A stretch of DNA of 64,000 nucleotides, from positions 20,432,388 through 20,496,387 of the forward strand of contig CM065187.1 of assembly GCA_033026295.1 (NCBI GenBank). Reading direction: 5' to 3'. How positions within the stretch are numbered: the first letter of the stretch is position 1; the number at the start of each line of letters is the position of its first letter. A program made the translations under genes and the position numbers. The stretch comes from Channa striata (lineage: Eukaryota > Chordata > Actinopteri > Anabantiformes > Channidae). Positions 13,901 to 25,900 of the stretch are shown piece after piece. Under the pieces are notes generated by a model that searched no databases, had not been told where the DNA came from, and saw nothing but the letters and a program-made list of their open reading frames with translations.

Positions 13901-16900
13901 GCAGTGTTACTTTTAACAAAAAGCATGCTCGCACAGGCTACTACTACTACCACCCCACATTCAGAATACAGAGTCATATCTAATCAACTGTTTTAAGTTA
14001 CACCTATATCCCAGAAGCATTTGTTCAAACACTGATAGTTGATTGACCTGATTTATGTTGCCAAGTTGCCTGTTTGAAGGCAGAATGTCTTTTTTTTATT
14101 TAATTTAATGATTTCAAATTTATTCTGGTATGCCCTCTAAATGCCTTAACCTGTTAATACAGCTTAAAGCATTCCATTAAGTTGTTGATGGTAGTGAAAA
14201 CCCTGAAGTCCAGTTTTCAATGCAGGAATTTGTGTATAGCCCATTGCTATGTAACTTCTTGGGGGTTACACAGCAAATTCTGGGTTTGAATCTAGCAGGA
14301 GACATTTGCAGTATGTCATAGCATACGTCTTCTCCAATGTTTTCTCTTCAGCCCTTTTCTTAGTTTTACTAAATAAAGGCAAAAATGCCGTAAATATTTA
14401 TAAAAAGCAAACAAAGAAACAAGTGCCACCACCTTTTATCTGTAATCTTGAAAAATAAAATTACACATTTTATATGGTAATCTGACAATACAATTAGCAA
14501 AAAGCACATATAAAAGTCAAGACATTCATAGAAAAAGTGCTATAGCTAGAAACCAAATGGATAAAAAAAAAAAAGCATGGAAATGCAAGTGACAGATCTC
14601 ATATCCGCAGCTAAATACATCATGAAAGTTCTTGCTTACCTGTCTTTTTTGCCCAATCCTGTGGGCTCTGGCCTGGGCTTGCAAGTCATTCTGGGGATTC
14701 CAATCTGAATCAAAGATGACTACTGTGTCAGCCGATGCCAGATTGATACCCAGACCACCAGCACGTGTTGATAACAAGAAGCAGAAGTCCTAGGCACACA
14801 AGGAAAATTTCACTAACAGTTGTGCTAAATTTCAAACCAGTTTCTCTTTTCTGTATCAAAATGATAAAAACATACCTCTGAGCCCTCTGCGTTAAAATGA
14901 TCCAACGCTTGTTTCCTCATTTCCCCTTTGATAGAGCCATCTAATCTCTACGCAAATGTATAACATTTCAGATTTATATATTCAGATTTATATATTTATG
15001 ACAGACATATGTGTATGTGGACATGTGAGAACAATGTCTAACTTACCTGAAAGAGGAACTGTCGGCTCCTAAGGTACTCAGCCAGAATATCCAGCATCCG
15101 TACCATCTGGGAGAAAATGAGAACTCTGTGACCTCGCTCCTTCAAACGGACCAGCAGTTTGTCCAACAGAACTAGCTTTCCACTACTGCGGATCAGTTGC
15201 TGTAGGTAGAAAATAGACAAATTAGTTACTGCATTATGTTGAGCAGCAAAAGTACCAAATGTCCCAGAGTCCTCAGATTTTTCACACTACATCTCTACTT
15301 CGGAACTACAATTTCATTAACTTAAAGAATTGACTATTTAGATACTTTTGTATTTTGTTATTTAAAGGACTGATCTAAAATGGCAAAATGTTTCACACAC
15401 ATACACACACAAAATGTAGCACCAAAGGGAGGAAAATCAACCTCAAATAACAACCACACAGCCTAAACCTACAAGCTGTAAAAAAAAATTCAGTTCCATA
15501 AAATATACAATTTTATGCCTTTAGGGGTATATATGATTGATATCTTTCAAGGTAGTCAATGAAAGTTAGAAATTACAGTGCTGTCACATCCATTTGCTAT
15601 ACAACTAAATGCCGAAACTTAGCTGACCTGTAAGGCTTCAGCTTTGTTTAGAAACTCGTTGTCTTCTGGGGGCTTGATAAGGTAGCAGTGGTTACAACAT
15701 TTCTTAAGCTCCATCATGATGTTCAGGAAACCTGATGTGCTGCCTTTGGTACCTTTACTCAGAGCCTTGTAGTTCCTGGTCAGGATCCATCTTTTCACAA
15801 ACATAAGAAACATACAGACACATGACTATGAAATGTTTCAGTGTGATAGAGATTATGCATACACACAGTAAAGTATTTTATTTCTATCTTGTTCAACACA
15901 TAAAGCTTGGTTTGTATCTTCCATCTAAAGGTCAAGTAAAATCAATTACAGATTTCACATTTGACTGTGGCACTGCAACAGGAGACAGCAAACATAGAAA
16001 AAAGTCATTTTAGAGAATAGGAAGGTATCTGGCATCACCTCAATTCATACTTTAGATAATCTTTTTTTTGTTTGCCACAATATATGTCCTTTATAATGCA
16101 TAATAACAGGAAATCAAAGACACTATTCTTACGCACACTCTTACTTGTAATACTGTTTCTGAATAGCACTCATCTCCACTCGGAGGATCTGCTCCACTTT
16201 GGCAGGAAGAGATTTTTCCACATCCTTCTTCACTCTACGTAGTAGAAAGGGTTCCAACTCTTTGTGCAAACTGGTGTAGCCTGAGTCCCTACCTTTGCCA
16301 TGTTCGTCCTCAAACAGCTCCCAAGAGTGAAATCTTAAACAAGACATACAACACATAATGGGTATGTACTAATGCTGTGAACTCATGGCACAATATACAC
16401 AAAGAAAGATAAATTTCCCTATTCATTCCTCATTTAAACTTAAATGTGCTTTATTGCTGGATAAAGATCAGTTAAGTTAAGAAAATACTGGGAATCTATT
16501 ATGACCAATAAGACTATCCCTTGTCAAACACTGGTCAAAAAATTTTAAGGCAGTGGCTAAAATGAGTCAAGGACACTAGTTTAATCACTAAGCTACCATT
16601 TCAGCGTAACAAATGATGCCTTACTTGTCAGGCATAATGAAGTGCAGCAGGGACCAGAGCTCTTTCAGAGAGTTCTGCAATGGTGTTCCTGTGATTAAAA
16701 GCCTGTGATTGGACTTGAAGTCAATCATGGTCTTGTAGAGGAGGGAGTCATCATTTTTCAATCTGTGTGCCTCATCCACACCAATTATGGCCCAGTTGAC
16801 ACTGCCCAAAAATGACTGCAGACAAACAATTATTACAGACTATGTCTACACCAAGATACTATATTAGAAGTGGCATTACATAAGAGTCACAATCAATGAC

Positions 16901-19900
16901 AATTAAGACACAAACCCCCAACACCATGACCTATTAAATGGTAGCTGACCTTATCTTTCAGAAGAATCTCATATGTTGTAAGAAGGATGTTAAATTTCAG
17001 TCTCTTGCTATGAACATGCATCCACTCGTGTGTTCTGATCTATTAAAAACACAAAAAAAAAACACATCACATATGTTGCTTTAGCTTCCTGAATCCATCC
17101 ATATGTCCTTGAATTAAGGAATGGGGGAAATGAATTTATAAAATGTATCTTTCTTAGTATAGAAGAGGTTTTCTAAAACACCACCATACCATGTTCCTGC
17201 TGCTGATATCTCCCAGATAGACCACAACATTCATCTGAGGGGCCCAAAGCTGAATTTCTCTTTGCCAAGAAGTTAGTGTAGAAAGAGGCACAACCAGCAA
17301 AAAGGGCCCATACAGTTGGTGCTCATTAAACAGATAGTTGAGGAAGCAGATTGTCTGGATGGTCTTCCCAAGGCCCATCTCATCAGCAAGGATACAACTG
17401 TTACCCCTATAAATAAAGGGAGCAGAAGAGAGGAGCATAAAAAAAAAAGAGATTGCAACACACTGCTACATGGTGAAGGAACCACATAAATTGCATTATG
17501 CCTCTATATAAATAACTTCTATCCCTGCACCACTAAGCACATAGCATATTTAGTTCATTCATTTAAACATAAAGGAAATAAACTGTTGAAGAGATATTTA
17601 GGAAACAAATGCAGCAGCTCACTTACATTTAAAGAACATTTGCTTCTTTAACAGACATGAAGGGTTTATTACTTAAACCCTTCAGGTCTGATAAACAGTT
17701 TTTGAATACTCATTTTCATGTCAAAAGTAAATATATTGGGCAATGTAAGCTAATATATATATTGCTAAGCTAATATATATATATATATATATTGAATATA
17801 AGGACAGCTCAAGTCATACTTGCACCAGGAGTGGGCCATCCAGTTCAAACTGTCCAACTGGTAGTCTCGGAGCTCCAGCCCATCACCTCCTATGTACGTT
17901 GGCTGCTTCTTCATGGGCACAAACCTAGGTCTCTGTTTCAGAACCTACAGGAAAGAACAGCAAGTGTTTGTGTCAAAACTTCACATTTGGGTTTATTTAA
18001 GATGGTAAAATAACAGAGAAGAACTAAAGCTTTAAAAGCAAGTTCGTAAAAATTGTGTTATGTATTACCACGATATGCCACACAGACTTGGCAGTGAATT
18101 ACCTTGCAGTCTCTGGATGGAATAGTCTTGGACTGGTTTCTGCACATGTAGTCACTGATACATTTCTGGAACTTTTTGGCAATCAGAGCACCATCTTCCC
18201 AGCTACACTCTGAGTATGGTAAACCCTGCCACTTGCATAGGTAGTCCGGATAACCAGCCGCAGACTTCTGGTTGGAATGTCCTGCTCAAAAAAAATTCAT
18301 ACACTTACTTGGTAACACAAATCCTGTGGCATCAAAAAGCACTTTCCTATCAGACAGTGCTGACTAAATTTGATTTAACTTACTCCCTGGCACTTTTTTG
18401 GTCATCACCTCCACTAAGTTTTCCCAAAATGGTAAGGCGATAACAAAAAGTGATGCAAAAAGCCTGCAGACTGATTTGTCAGAGAAAAGTGTCAGTATCA
18501 CTCCGTCATCTTTGAGCAAATGCAGTTTTAGCAGTTTTTACCATTACTGCCTTCAGCTTTAGATAAAGATCTATATACACCAAAATTCAATAAAAGCATT
18601 CTTTCAACATTGTTCCAATGGGTTGCATCAAAAATAACTTGACAGTAGTTTCATGTAATATTACACATGATCAAATATATTAAGGGGGTACTCAATCTGG
18701 AGTTGAAAACAAAGTATCTGGTATCATAAGCAAGGACAGCAAAGTCAAGTTGAGCCAGTGCCACATGGAAACTATTAATGTACAGTGCTTTAGAAAAATT
18801 CAGGAACACTTTTGCACACTTGTATTCTATGTTTAATTTTGAATAAAGTAGTCGTTTGTCAATTAAAGTCCACTGGCAGACATATAATTATATGCAGTCA
18901 CTCCAACACCATGATCTATTTAATGGTAGCTGACCTTGTCTTTCAAAAGAATCTCATATGTTGTACGAAGGACGACTTTTGACCAAGTCCACTTGCAGCA
19001 ATTATATGCTTCAAGTGGTCTTGTTAAGTCTCCATAAGTTTCACTTACAGCACATTTTTTCCTAATATATATGTTATGCTTACAGCTGCTTCTGTTTATC
19101 TGCCTTACCATAAATGCCTAATTTTTGGAGTGCTGAAATTCAGTTGTGGTTTTTCATGTCTCTAGAAGACATCTGAACATCTGTTCAGCTGACCTGTGGG
19201 TTCTGAACCCTTTTGCCCTTTTGCATGAAGAGACCCAAGACCAGTTATGAGCAATCATGTAATGAGCCTAGGTAGAAAGAATAGCAGGCCAACATTAAAA
19301 TATAGCTTGACTATTGAGGTTAGACAGAGTAAATAGCTGCTTGTTAATATTAACTGCCCTTGCAAGTAGATAAATAAACTGCTAAATATTTGCTTGTCTT
19401 AATGAGGAATAAATACAGTTTGGACCTGGGGTATGGGGGGAAAACACACACTGGAAAAGTTTAGACCAGTATAATTTAGCATTTAGCTATCAAAATATTT
19501 TTTCCCAGATATTTCCAGGCCTCCAGTGTGGCAGAATGATGGTCAGGCAGAGATAACTGTAGCTAATAGAAGAGATGAAGGTGAGGTGGAATGCAGCCAA
19601 AAGTAAAAGTAGAGTTGAATTCAAGCTCTAGTCAAAATACATTTACTAAAAGTGATACTAATGTTTCCCAAGATTTTTTCAACATGCTTAATACTGACAT
19701 CTGAGAAAGCCAAGGAAGATATACAACAACTAAGGCTTTATTTAAGTTATTTTACCTCTAGGGCTCTACAGTCTATGCTGTCTATACCTTTGTCCAGAAT
19801 CTGTGCTTTGTTTTTATGTTTCAGGTTGTTAACACACAATAATTTCCATTTTTGTGGTATTTGCTTGTGTGTGATAGATTAATGAGGATTTTAATATTCA

Positions 19901-22900
19901 GCAACCTATTTTAAAAGCAAACCAGTTTACCATTGTCTTGGTAGTTGGTATCAACAAGTACTCAAAAGTAAGTGCTTGTACTCAGTCTGGAAAAATTTGG
20001 TAACACCCCTACTTTTTTTTGTATTTTATTAAAGTATTTGGCACATTGTTGTATTATTACTACTTTTGCATTAAATAACTTATTCATGGCAGCCTGATGA
20101 CGAAATGGGTCATCATAAAACATGAGGCTGGCACACAGAAGTCTCCCAGTTCAAATCACAGTCCATGCACCAGATGTGTCCTAAAGCAAAACACCAAGTG
20201 CTAGCCCCACAATGAATGGTGTAGTCAGTAATGAAAACAGACCTTTATCATATGATTTATCCTGATGCCAATGCATATTCAGATTAAACTGCTTTATACA
20301 AATCCCAAAAACACAAAGCATAAAAAAAGTGTACCTATGATTCGCTCAACCAGCTGGTACTGCGCATGCAGGTCATTCATCAATTCTTCCTGGCAATTGA
20401 AATATTCAATATCCTCTGGTGAAGCTGCCTTTAACCTGGTAAAAGGGGAAAAATGCACAAATTTAGTAAGCAGGAGTTAGTATTTAATTCATAATATGGA
20501 CCATACTAACAGTTATTCAGAGCATGCCAATTTAAACCCTTCATCATTAAAAAAAACTAAAGAAAGCAAGGCTTGTTATCAGAAGACAATTTGAATAAAA
20601 GGCATTTAAGATCAAGACTGGGTTTCATCAGCTCTTTCTTGAGATACTGCATATAAAATGGCATGCAGGCATGTAGGCATGTTAGATAAACAAAATTAGG
20701 TCCTAGCAGGTAACTGAAACGTTCAGCCCAGACTGTAAAATGCTCACTGCAGTTCACTCGGGAACATGCTTGGCAAACTAAGATTTTGTTCACCAGTTTA
20801 AAATCTACCAGCCACTAAGTTTTTGAATAACTTCACCCATCTGCACGTGTAGCCCATGGTGAGAAACAGGTAGGGATTGTATACAAAGCAGGGACATTAT
20901 GTCTGAAAATATGGTTTTGTGCTGCTAAAAAGGCAATGCATACATGAAACAAAATTATGTTGATAAGATATTTAAGTTTAAATCTGATTTACTACTACCC
21001 ACAGAGATTTTCAATTTGTTAGCTGCATAAATTTAAAAGGCACAAATGTATTAAACTTGTAGTTATATTCTAGTAGGAATATTCTGTACACTTAAAATCA
21101 GCTTAAAAAGTCAGGTATAAAGTGCGTTCCAGAGCACTTTAACTGAGGCACTGTTTTACTTGCACCTGACATGGAATTTACCAACTACAAAACATTACCG
21201 AATTTGTTTTGTGTGCACGTACAACCTCTATCATCCTCCTGCCAGTATGCCTGCCAAATTTTCTAGGTGAACACTAATTCAACCCCTTAATGACAAGCAT
21301 CTTTAGTACTTAGTAGAGCACCTGTTGGCAGTTATGCCCTGCTGAAAACATGATGCATAGCCAGACACCAGCTTCTGGCTGTGAGGAACATTAGGGACAA
21401 TAAATAGAATCTCACAGGACTTTTTCTTCGACTGCCATGTGTTGTTGGACTTTGAGGTAAGCTCGGGAATATTGTCCCGGTGAAATTTCCAATGATGCCC
21501 AAGCTTCAACCTTCTCACAGATCAAACTTGATGACATTTTCTCCTTGAATCTCCTGATAATTTAATAACTCCATCCTGTCGGACATTTCAGGTTTCCCGT
21601 CCCAAAGAAACCAAAGCAGACCCAAAAATATCACTGAGGCACCACCATGGTTTAATGCAGGCAGACCGTTCTTTTCAGCCAATGCTTTATTTTTTTCTTC
21701 CTCTGGACACACCTTTTGAATCACAACCCTAAAACATCCGTAGATTTTTAGTAAGACTTTGAGCATACTGGAGCTTTCAGACTTTTCTTGGGAGTTCAGA
21801 TATCAAAACTTCCAGCAATAGGTATGTGCCTTATTGAGCATACCTGCATTGCTGCAGGTGCTTTGCACGGAAGGATTACTGGTCTGGGTTCATACTTTAA
21901 GTATAGAAGAGAAAATACCACTGAATAATTGTTGGCTTTTAACTAGAAAACTCTGCAATATACTGTGAAATCACCAGAATCTTAATGTGTATTGTGTGTG
22001 ATAAAGACATATTTGCATGTTCATATGACAAAGTCACAAACTACATTACTTAGAAAAGTCAAAACAGCAATTCACAGTTGACATTATTCACAGTGGATTG
22101 AGTTGTCTTTGATTTTTATGATTTACACAAAATTAATTATGTATTTTCGACTTGCTATTAAGGTAAGTCACAAGAGAGGTTTTGGGTTGTTGGGGGCTAA
22201 TTCTGAGTTACAACGGGGCCTTAAGTATATTAGCTATGTCAGTGGCTTACACTGCCAGTCAAACTGAATACACATGGAGGCTCTTACCATTTCTTTTTTT
22301 CCTGTTCCTTCTTCTTGAAGTTGTCCAGTTTCTTCATGCCCTTAACATTCTGTAACTTTAATGTGTCCTCTGTCTCCCAGGTGTTGTGGATATGGGCCCA
22401 GTTTTTCCATTTTATTAAATACTGGATATCTCCAGCCTCCTTGTTGGGATTAAAGTTGGTATTGGGGTCCCCGTCTGCTTCTACAGCATATACAGTGGTC
22501 ACACTTCCTGTTGCTGTTAGGGGAAAAAAAAAACATTTATTTATCTATGCATCCATCTACGTCTATCTGCACGCGCGCACACACACACAGATAGATAGAG
22601 ATCCTTATTTAATATTAGATTCATTTACACCTATTAGCTGGGATGGGCACGTTAAACATTAGAGGACTCCCATTCATACCCAGTCTACAGGGCAATATGG
22701 AAATCAAAAGCACCAACAATAAAAGCGGGACAACATGGCAGATAGCAAATGCAACAAACTCCTTAAGTTCAATATGCTTTGTCAGGAACTTTAAGTAAAG
22801 AATGGCTTGTTTTACACAATTCTGTCAATATAAAAAATAACATATATATATATATATATATTTTGTCCCCTGCCCCCCCAGTTTAACAGCCATTGACACT

Positions 22901-25900
22901 TTGACACATGAACCTAGGTTATGTGGGACAATGATCCACATGTGACGTCAATTACAGTTTTAAGGGGTTTAATGACTTTTCATCTCAGCTGGGCTTAAAT
23001 ATCTGGGGCTCCCATCTCAACAACCTGAAGCAAACCCAGTTACCTCTGAGTAACCCAAAATGGATTCTCAACACATCTCCCAATTTGGCGATACTCCTGA
23101 AATTCCTATCCACAGACTTGGCTAGATCAGAATGACAAAATTAATCTCTGCAGTGTGCCTCTTACCCATTTTCCTTCCTATTCTGCTGTCCATCACTCTC
23201 TCCAGTGTTTCAAATTCATCTTCCTCAGGCTGTGGGACATCTTCACCCAGAATTTCCACCAGATCATCTGAATCTGTCTTTAGCTCATCATCCTCCTTGT
23301 AGCTGATGTTGACTGTGGCCTGTCGCCGTGGACCTGCAGATTCTATCTTCCTGCAATTATCATCCTCATCCTCAGAGGATGAACATTTCTGGGCTTTATT
23401 CCTCTGGATGCTACTTTTCTTTCCATTCCGAAAATTCATCCTGAGAAAAGGCAAAGTAATAATGCAGGTGCCGAGGTACTCTAAACTACATCCCTATAAA
23501 TATCCTAAATCTAAAGGGCTGAGGTGATTGACTTTCATGAAATAGTAGATAATTTTAGAAAATACAGTAACCCAAAAAAACAGGCAGCTGGCAAGAGGCA
23601 ACTATCCACTTACTTGGTTGGGGGTTTTTTGCTTTTGATTTTGTGACTAGGTTCATAGTCTGACGCTGTTTCATCACTGTTTTCCTCTACTGACGAGTCA
23701 GATCCAGACCCACTCCCCGATGCAGAACCAGATCCAGAGGAGCCTGAATTTTTCCTCCTTTTAGAACCACTTGATGTGTCAGACTCATCACTACTAGAGG
23801 AGTCCTGAAAAACAAGTATCATCAAAGACAGAAGCTTTATGAATATCGCCATTTATATTTATATAAACGAGATAGCTAAATTATGAACAGTTCCTACACT
23901 GATTTGTGTAAAACAAACCTCATCTGATCCACTATTTGAGGAGCTTTGTCTCTGCTGCTGTTGCTGCTGTTTCCTGAGCATAGCAGATCGTTGCACTGCC
24001 AGAATACTTGGATTGGACTTCCAGAACTGCAATCAATACGCGAGTAGCTTAGCAAAAATATGTGAATAGGTTGGGATGCTTTCACATAACAGTAGTTTCC
24101 AACACAAAAAATGTGTGCTACTAATGTTGTCCTAAAAATATGTTAAATCAGGTAATTTGTCAAACTATCTGAACTCTTTTTTACATTTTTACAAATGAAA
24201 AGTAAAGCTGAGTAAGTTATTAACTCTATTAATTTCTCAATGCTTGTAGCCTACTCTGTGTCTTTGTAACAAACACTTCAAAAATACAGTACTTTTATCT
24301 AAATATAATAAGGTCTCAACAAGAAAACATTTTTCACACTTCTGAATCATGTTGCCTTCAGGGAAAATTGGTAGAGAAGATGGTATTCTGTGCAGAAAAA
24401 TAAAAACGTTGGAGTTTGAGGACTTAAATTTAAAATAGAAATACATTTTAGGGCATTTTAAGACTTTTGAAGTTAATACTTAAAGATAAGCTGATTAAGC
24501 ATAAATAAACTTTGCAGTTTACATAATGCTTAAACATGTTTATGTCAGATCAATTTAGTTTTTGTCCCACATGTCCAGATTAAGTTATAAACAGCTCATC
24601 TTTGATAATTTATTTGAAATCACATTTCTTTACCTCAGCTCCATCAATGTTGGACTTATTTGGCGGTTCCATCTTCTCCTTGGATTTTTCTGTGTCTGAA
24701 TCTGACTGGCTGCCAGAGTCTGAACCACTTCCTGAGTCACTGCTTCCTGACTGGCTGCTGCTGCTAGAGGAGCTAGAACTGGATCCTGAGCCAGATCCTG
24801 ATGCTGAGCCTGATCCAGAACCCGATTCATCATCAGAGTTGCTACCAAACATCCGAAGAAACACCATAAAACACATGTAGATGAATTATTCATAAATCAA
24901 ATCATGACATACCAGACTGATTCAAAAATAAATAAATTAAAAAATGCCCCTGCTAATTTAATACCTGGTACCAAGACACCCCTATTCTTGAAGGGTAGTA
25001 AAAGAAACAAATTAAACACAAAAATCTTATTTTTAAAAATAAATAGACTACTTCTGAAGACTTTACATCCTGATAAAAAAAAGGTATATATATTTTCACA
25101 TAAAAACACTGAAATCATACTTGTTACACCCAACTCTAAAAGATGGTCTGTTTGATGTATTTAAAATATATGAATAGATTTTTTTCACCCAGGAGATTCT
25201 AATTGCTGATGTGAGACCAGTTGATGGTTTTGGAAGAGAAAACATACAACTGATTATGCTGGAGCTACAAAACTACTCAATTCAAGTAGTTTAGTTTTCA
25301 GATTATAATAAACCATCTTTGATTTGCACACATCCACAAGTTAAATTTTAGCATTGCATTAGTCTTAACCATAAGAGTTACATTAGTAAACGACAGCTAA
25401 TGTCACCTGACTTGAAATTGTACCTAAAAACAGCTACAATAAAGAACTGGAAAATACTAGAGGATACACTGATCTCTTTGACAAAAATGTCAATCAATTG
25501 CACTGATAGGCCCATGTTTCTCTAACATGTTCGCTTTGCATTAGTATAACTTGTAAAAGGTTATGTTTAATTTCCCTATACACAGCACAGTGAAGTATAT
25601 TTATTTTGCCATTTACAAAAAGATCATTGCATGTAAATGCATGTGTGTATCTGCACAGCCAACATTAAAAAGTACTTTATATGTGCTACACTAGGTTTTG
25701 TTTACATTTAAGGCTTATATGTATAGAATAAGCATAATACACAATAAAAAAAGGAACTATTGACTTAAAGAAAATGTAATATCTCTCTAAAAATGTTCCA
25801 TCTTGTTCCATTTTACTAAACAAAGAAATAGGATATGAATAATATTTAATCTATTTCTGCTGAAACACAGAAAGCAAATTTACTGCAGTGAAAACCCCCC

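Larger units (their letters stand above)
12553..17944 (-). other. chd1: chd1 exons 9-18: SNF2 ATPase/translocase core
   Basis: Exons: 17820-17944, 17190-17406, 16950-17039, 16625-16815, 16145-16333, 15628-15790, 15047-15199, 14876-14947, 14640-14789 and 12553-12701. They encode residues about 448-947. Lobe 1 has ILADEMGLGKT (Walker A Lys503), LVVPLSTLTSWQREI (motif Ia region), DEAH 605-608 and LLITGTPLQN (motif III). Lobe 2 has RVLIFSQMVRMLDIL (motif IV), LLSTRAGGLGINLA (motif V) and QARAHRIGQK (motif VI, with Arg888 and Arg891). All catalytic motifs are intact, so ATP-driven translocation is expected. The last exon of this block ends at a GC donor instead of GT. Confidence 0.96.
18103..23440 (-). 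other. chd1: chd1 exons 5-8: tandem chromodomains
   Basis: Exons 23166-23440, 22288-22513, 20335-20435 and 18103-18281 encode residues about 187-447. Chromodomain 1 includes TVYAVEADGD and IKWKNWAHIHNTWE. Tyr287, Trp314 and Trp317 match the three aromatic residues (human Tyr295, Trp322, Trp325) known to cage trimethyl-lysine 4 of histone H3, so H3K4me3 reading is probably kept. Chromodomain 2 (exon 8) carries YLCKWQGLPYSECSWE. The Gly of the human KGW motif is Asn316 here, between the two caging Trp residues. Exon 6 has two possible acceptors 6 nt apart. Confidence 0.95.

Noticed and set aside
24602..24880. 92-codon plus-strand frame rich in Leu, Pro and Glu
   Set aside because: Antisense shadow of the Ser/Gly/Asp-rich chd1 exon 2.
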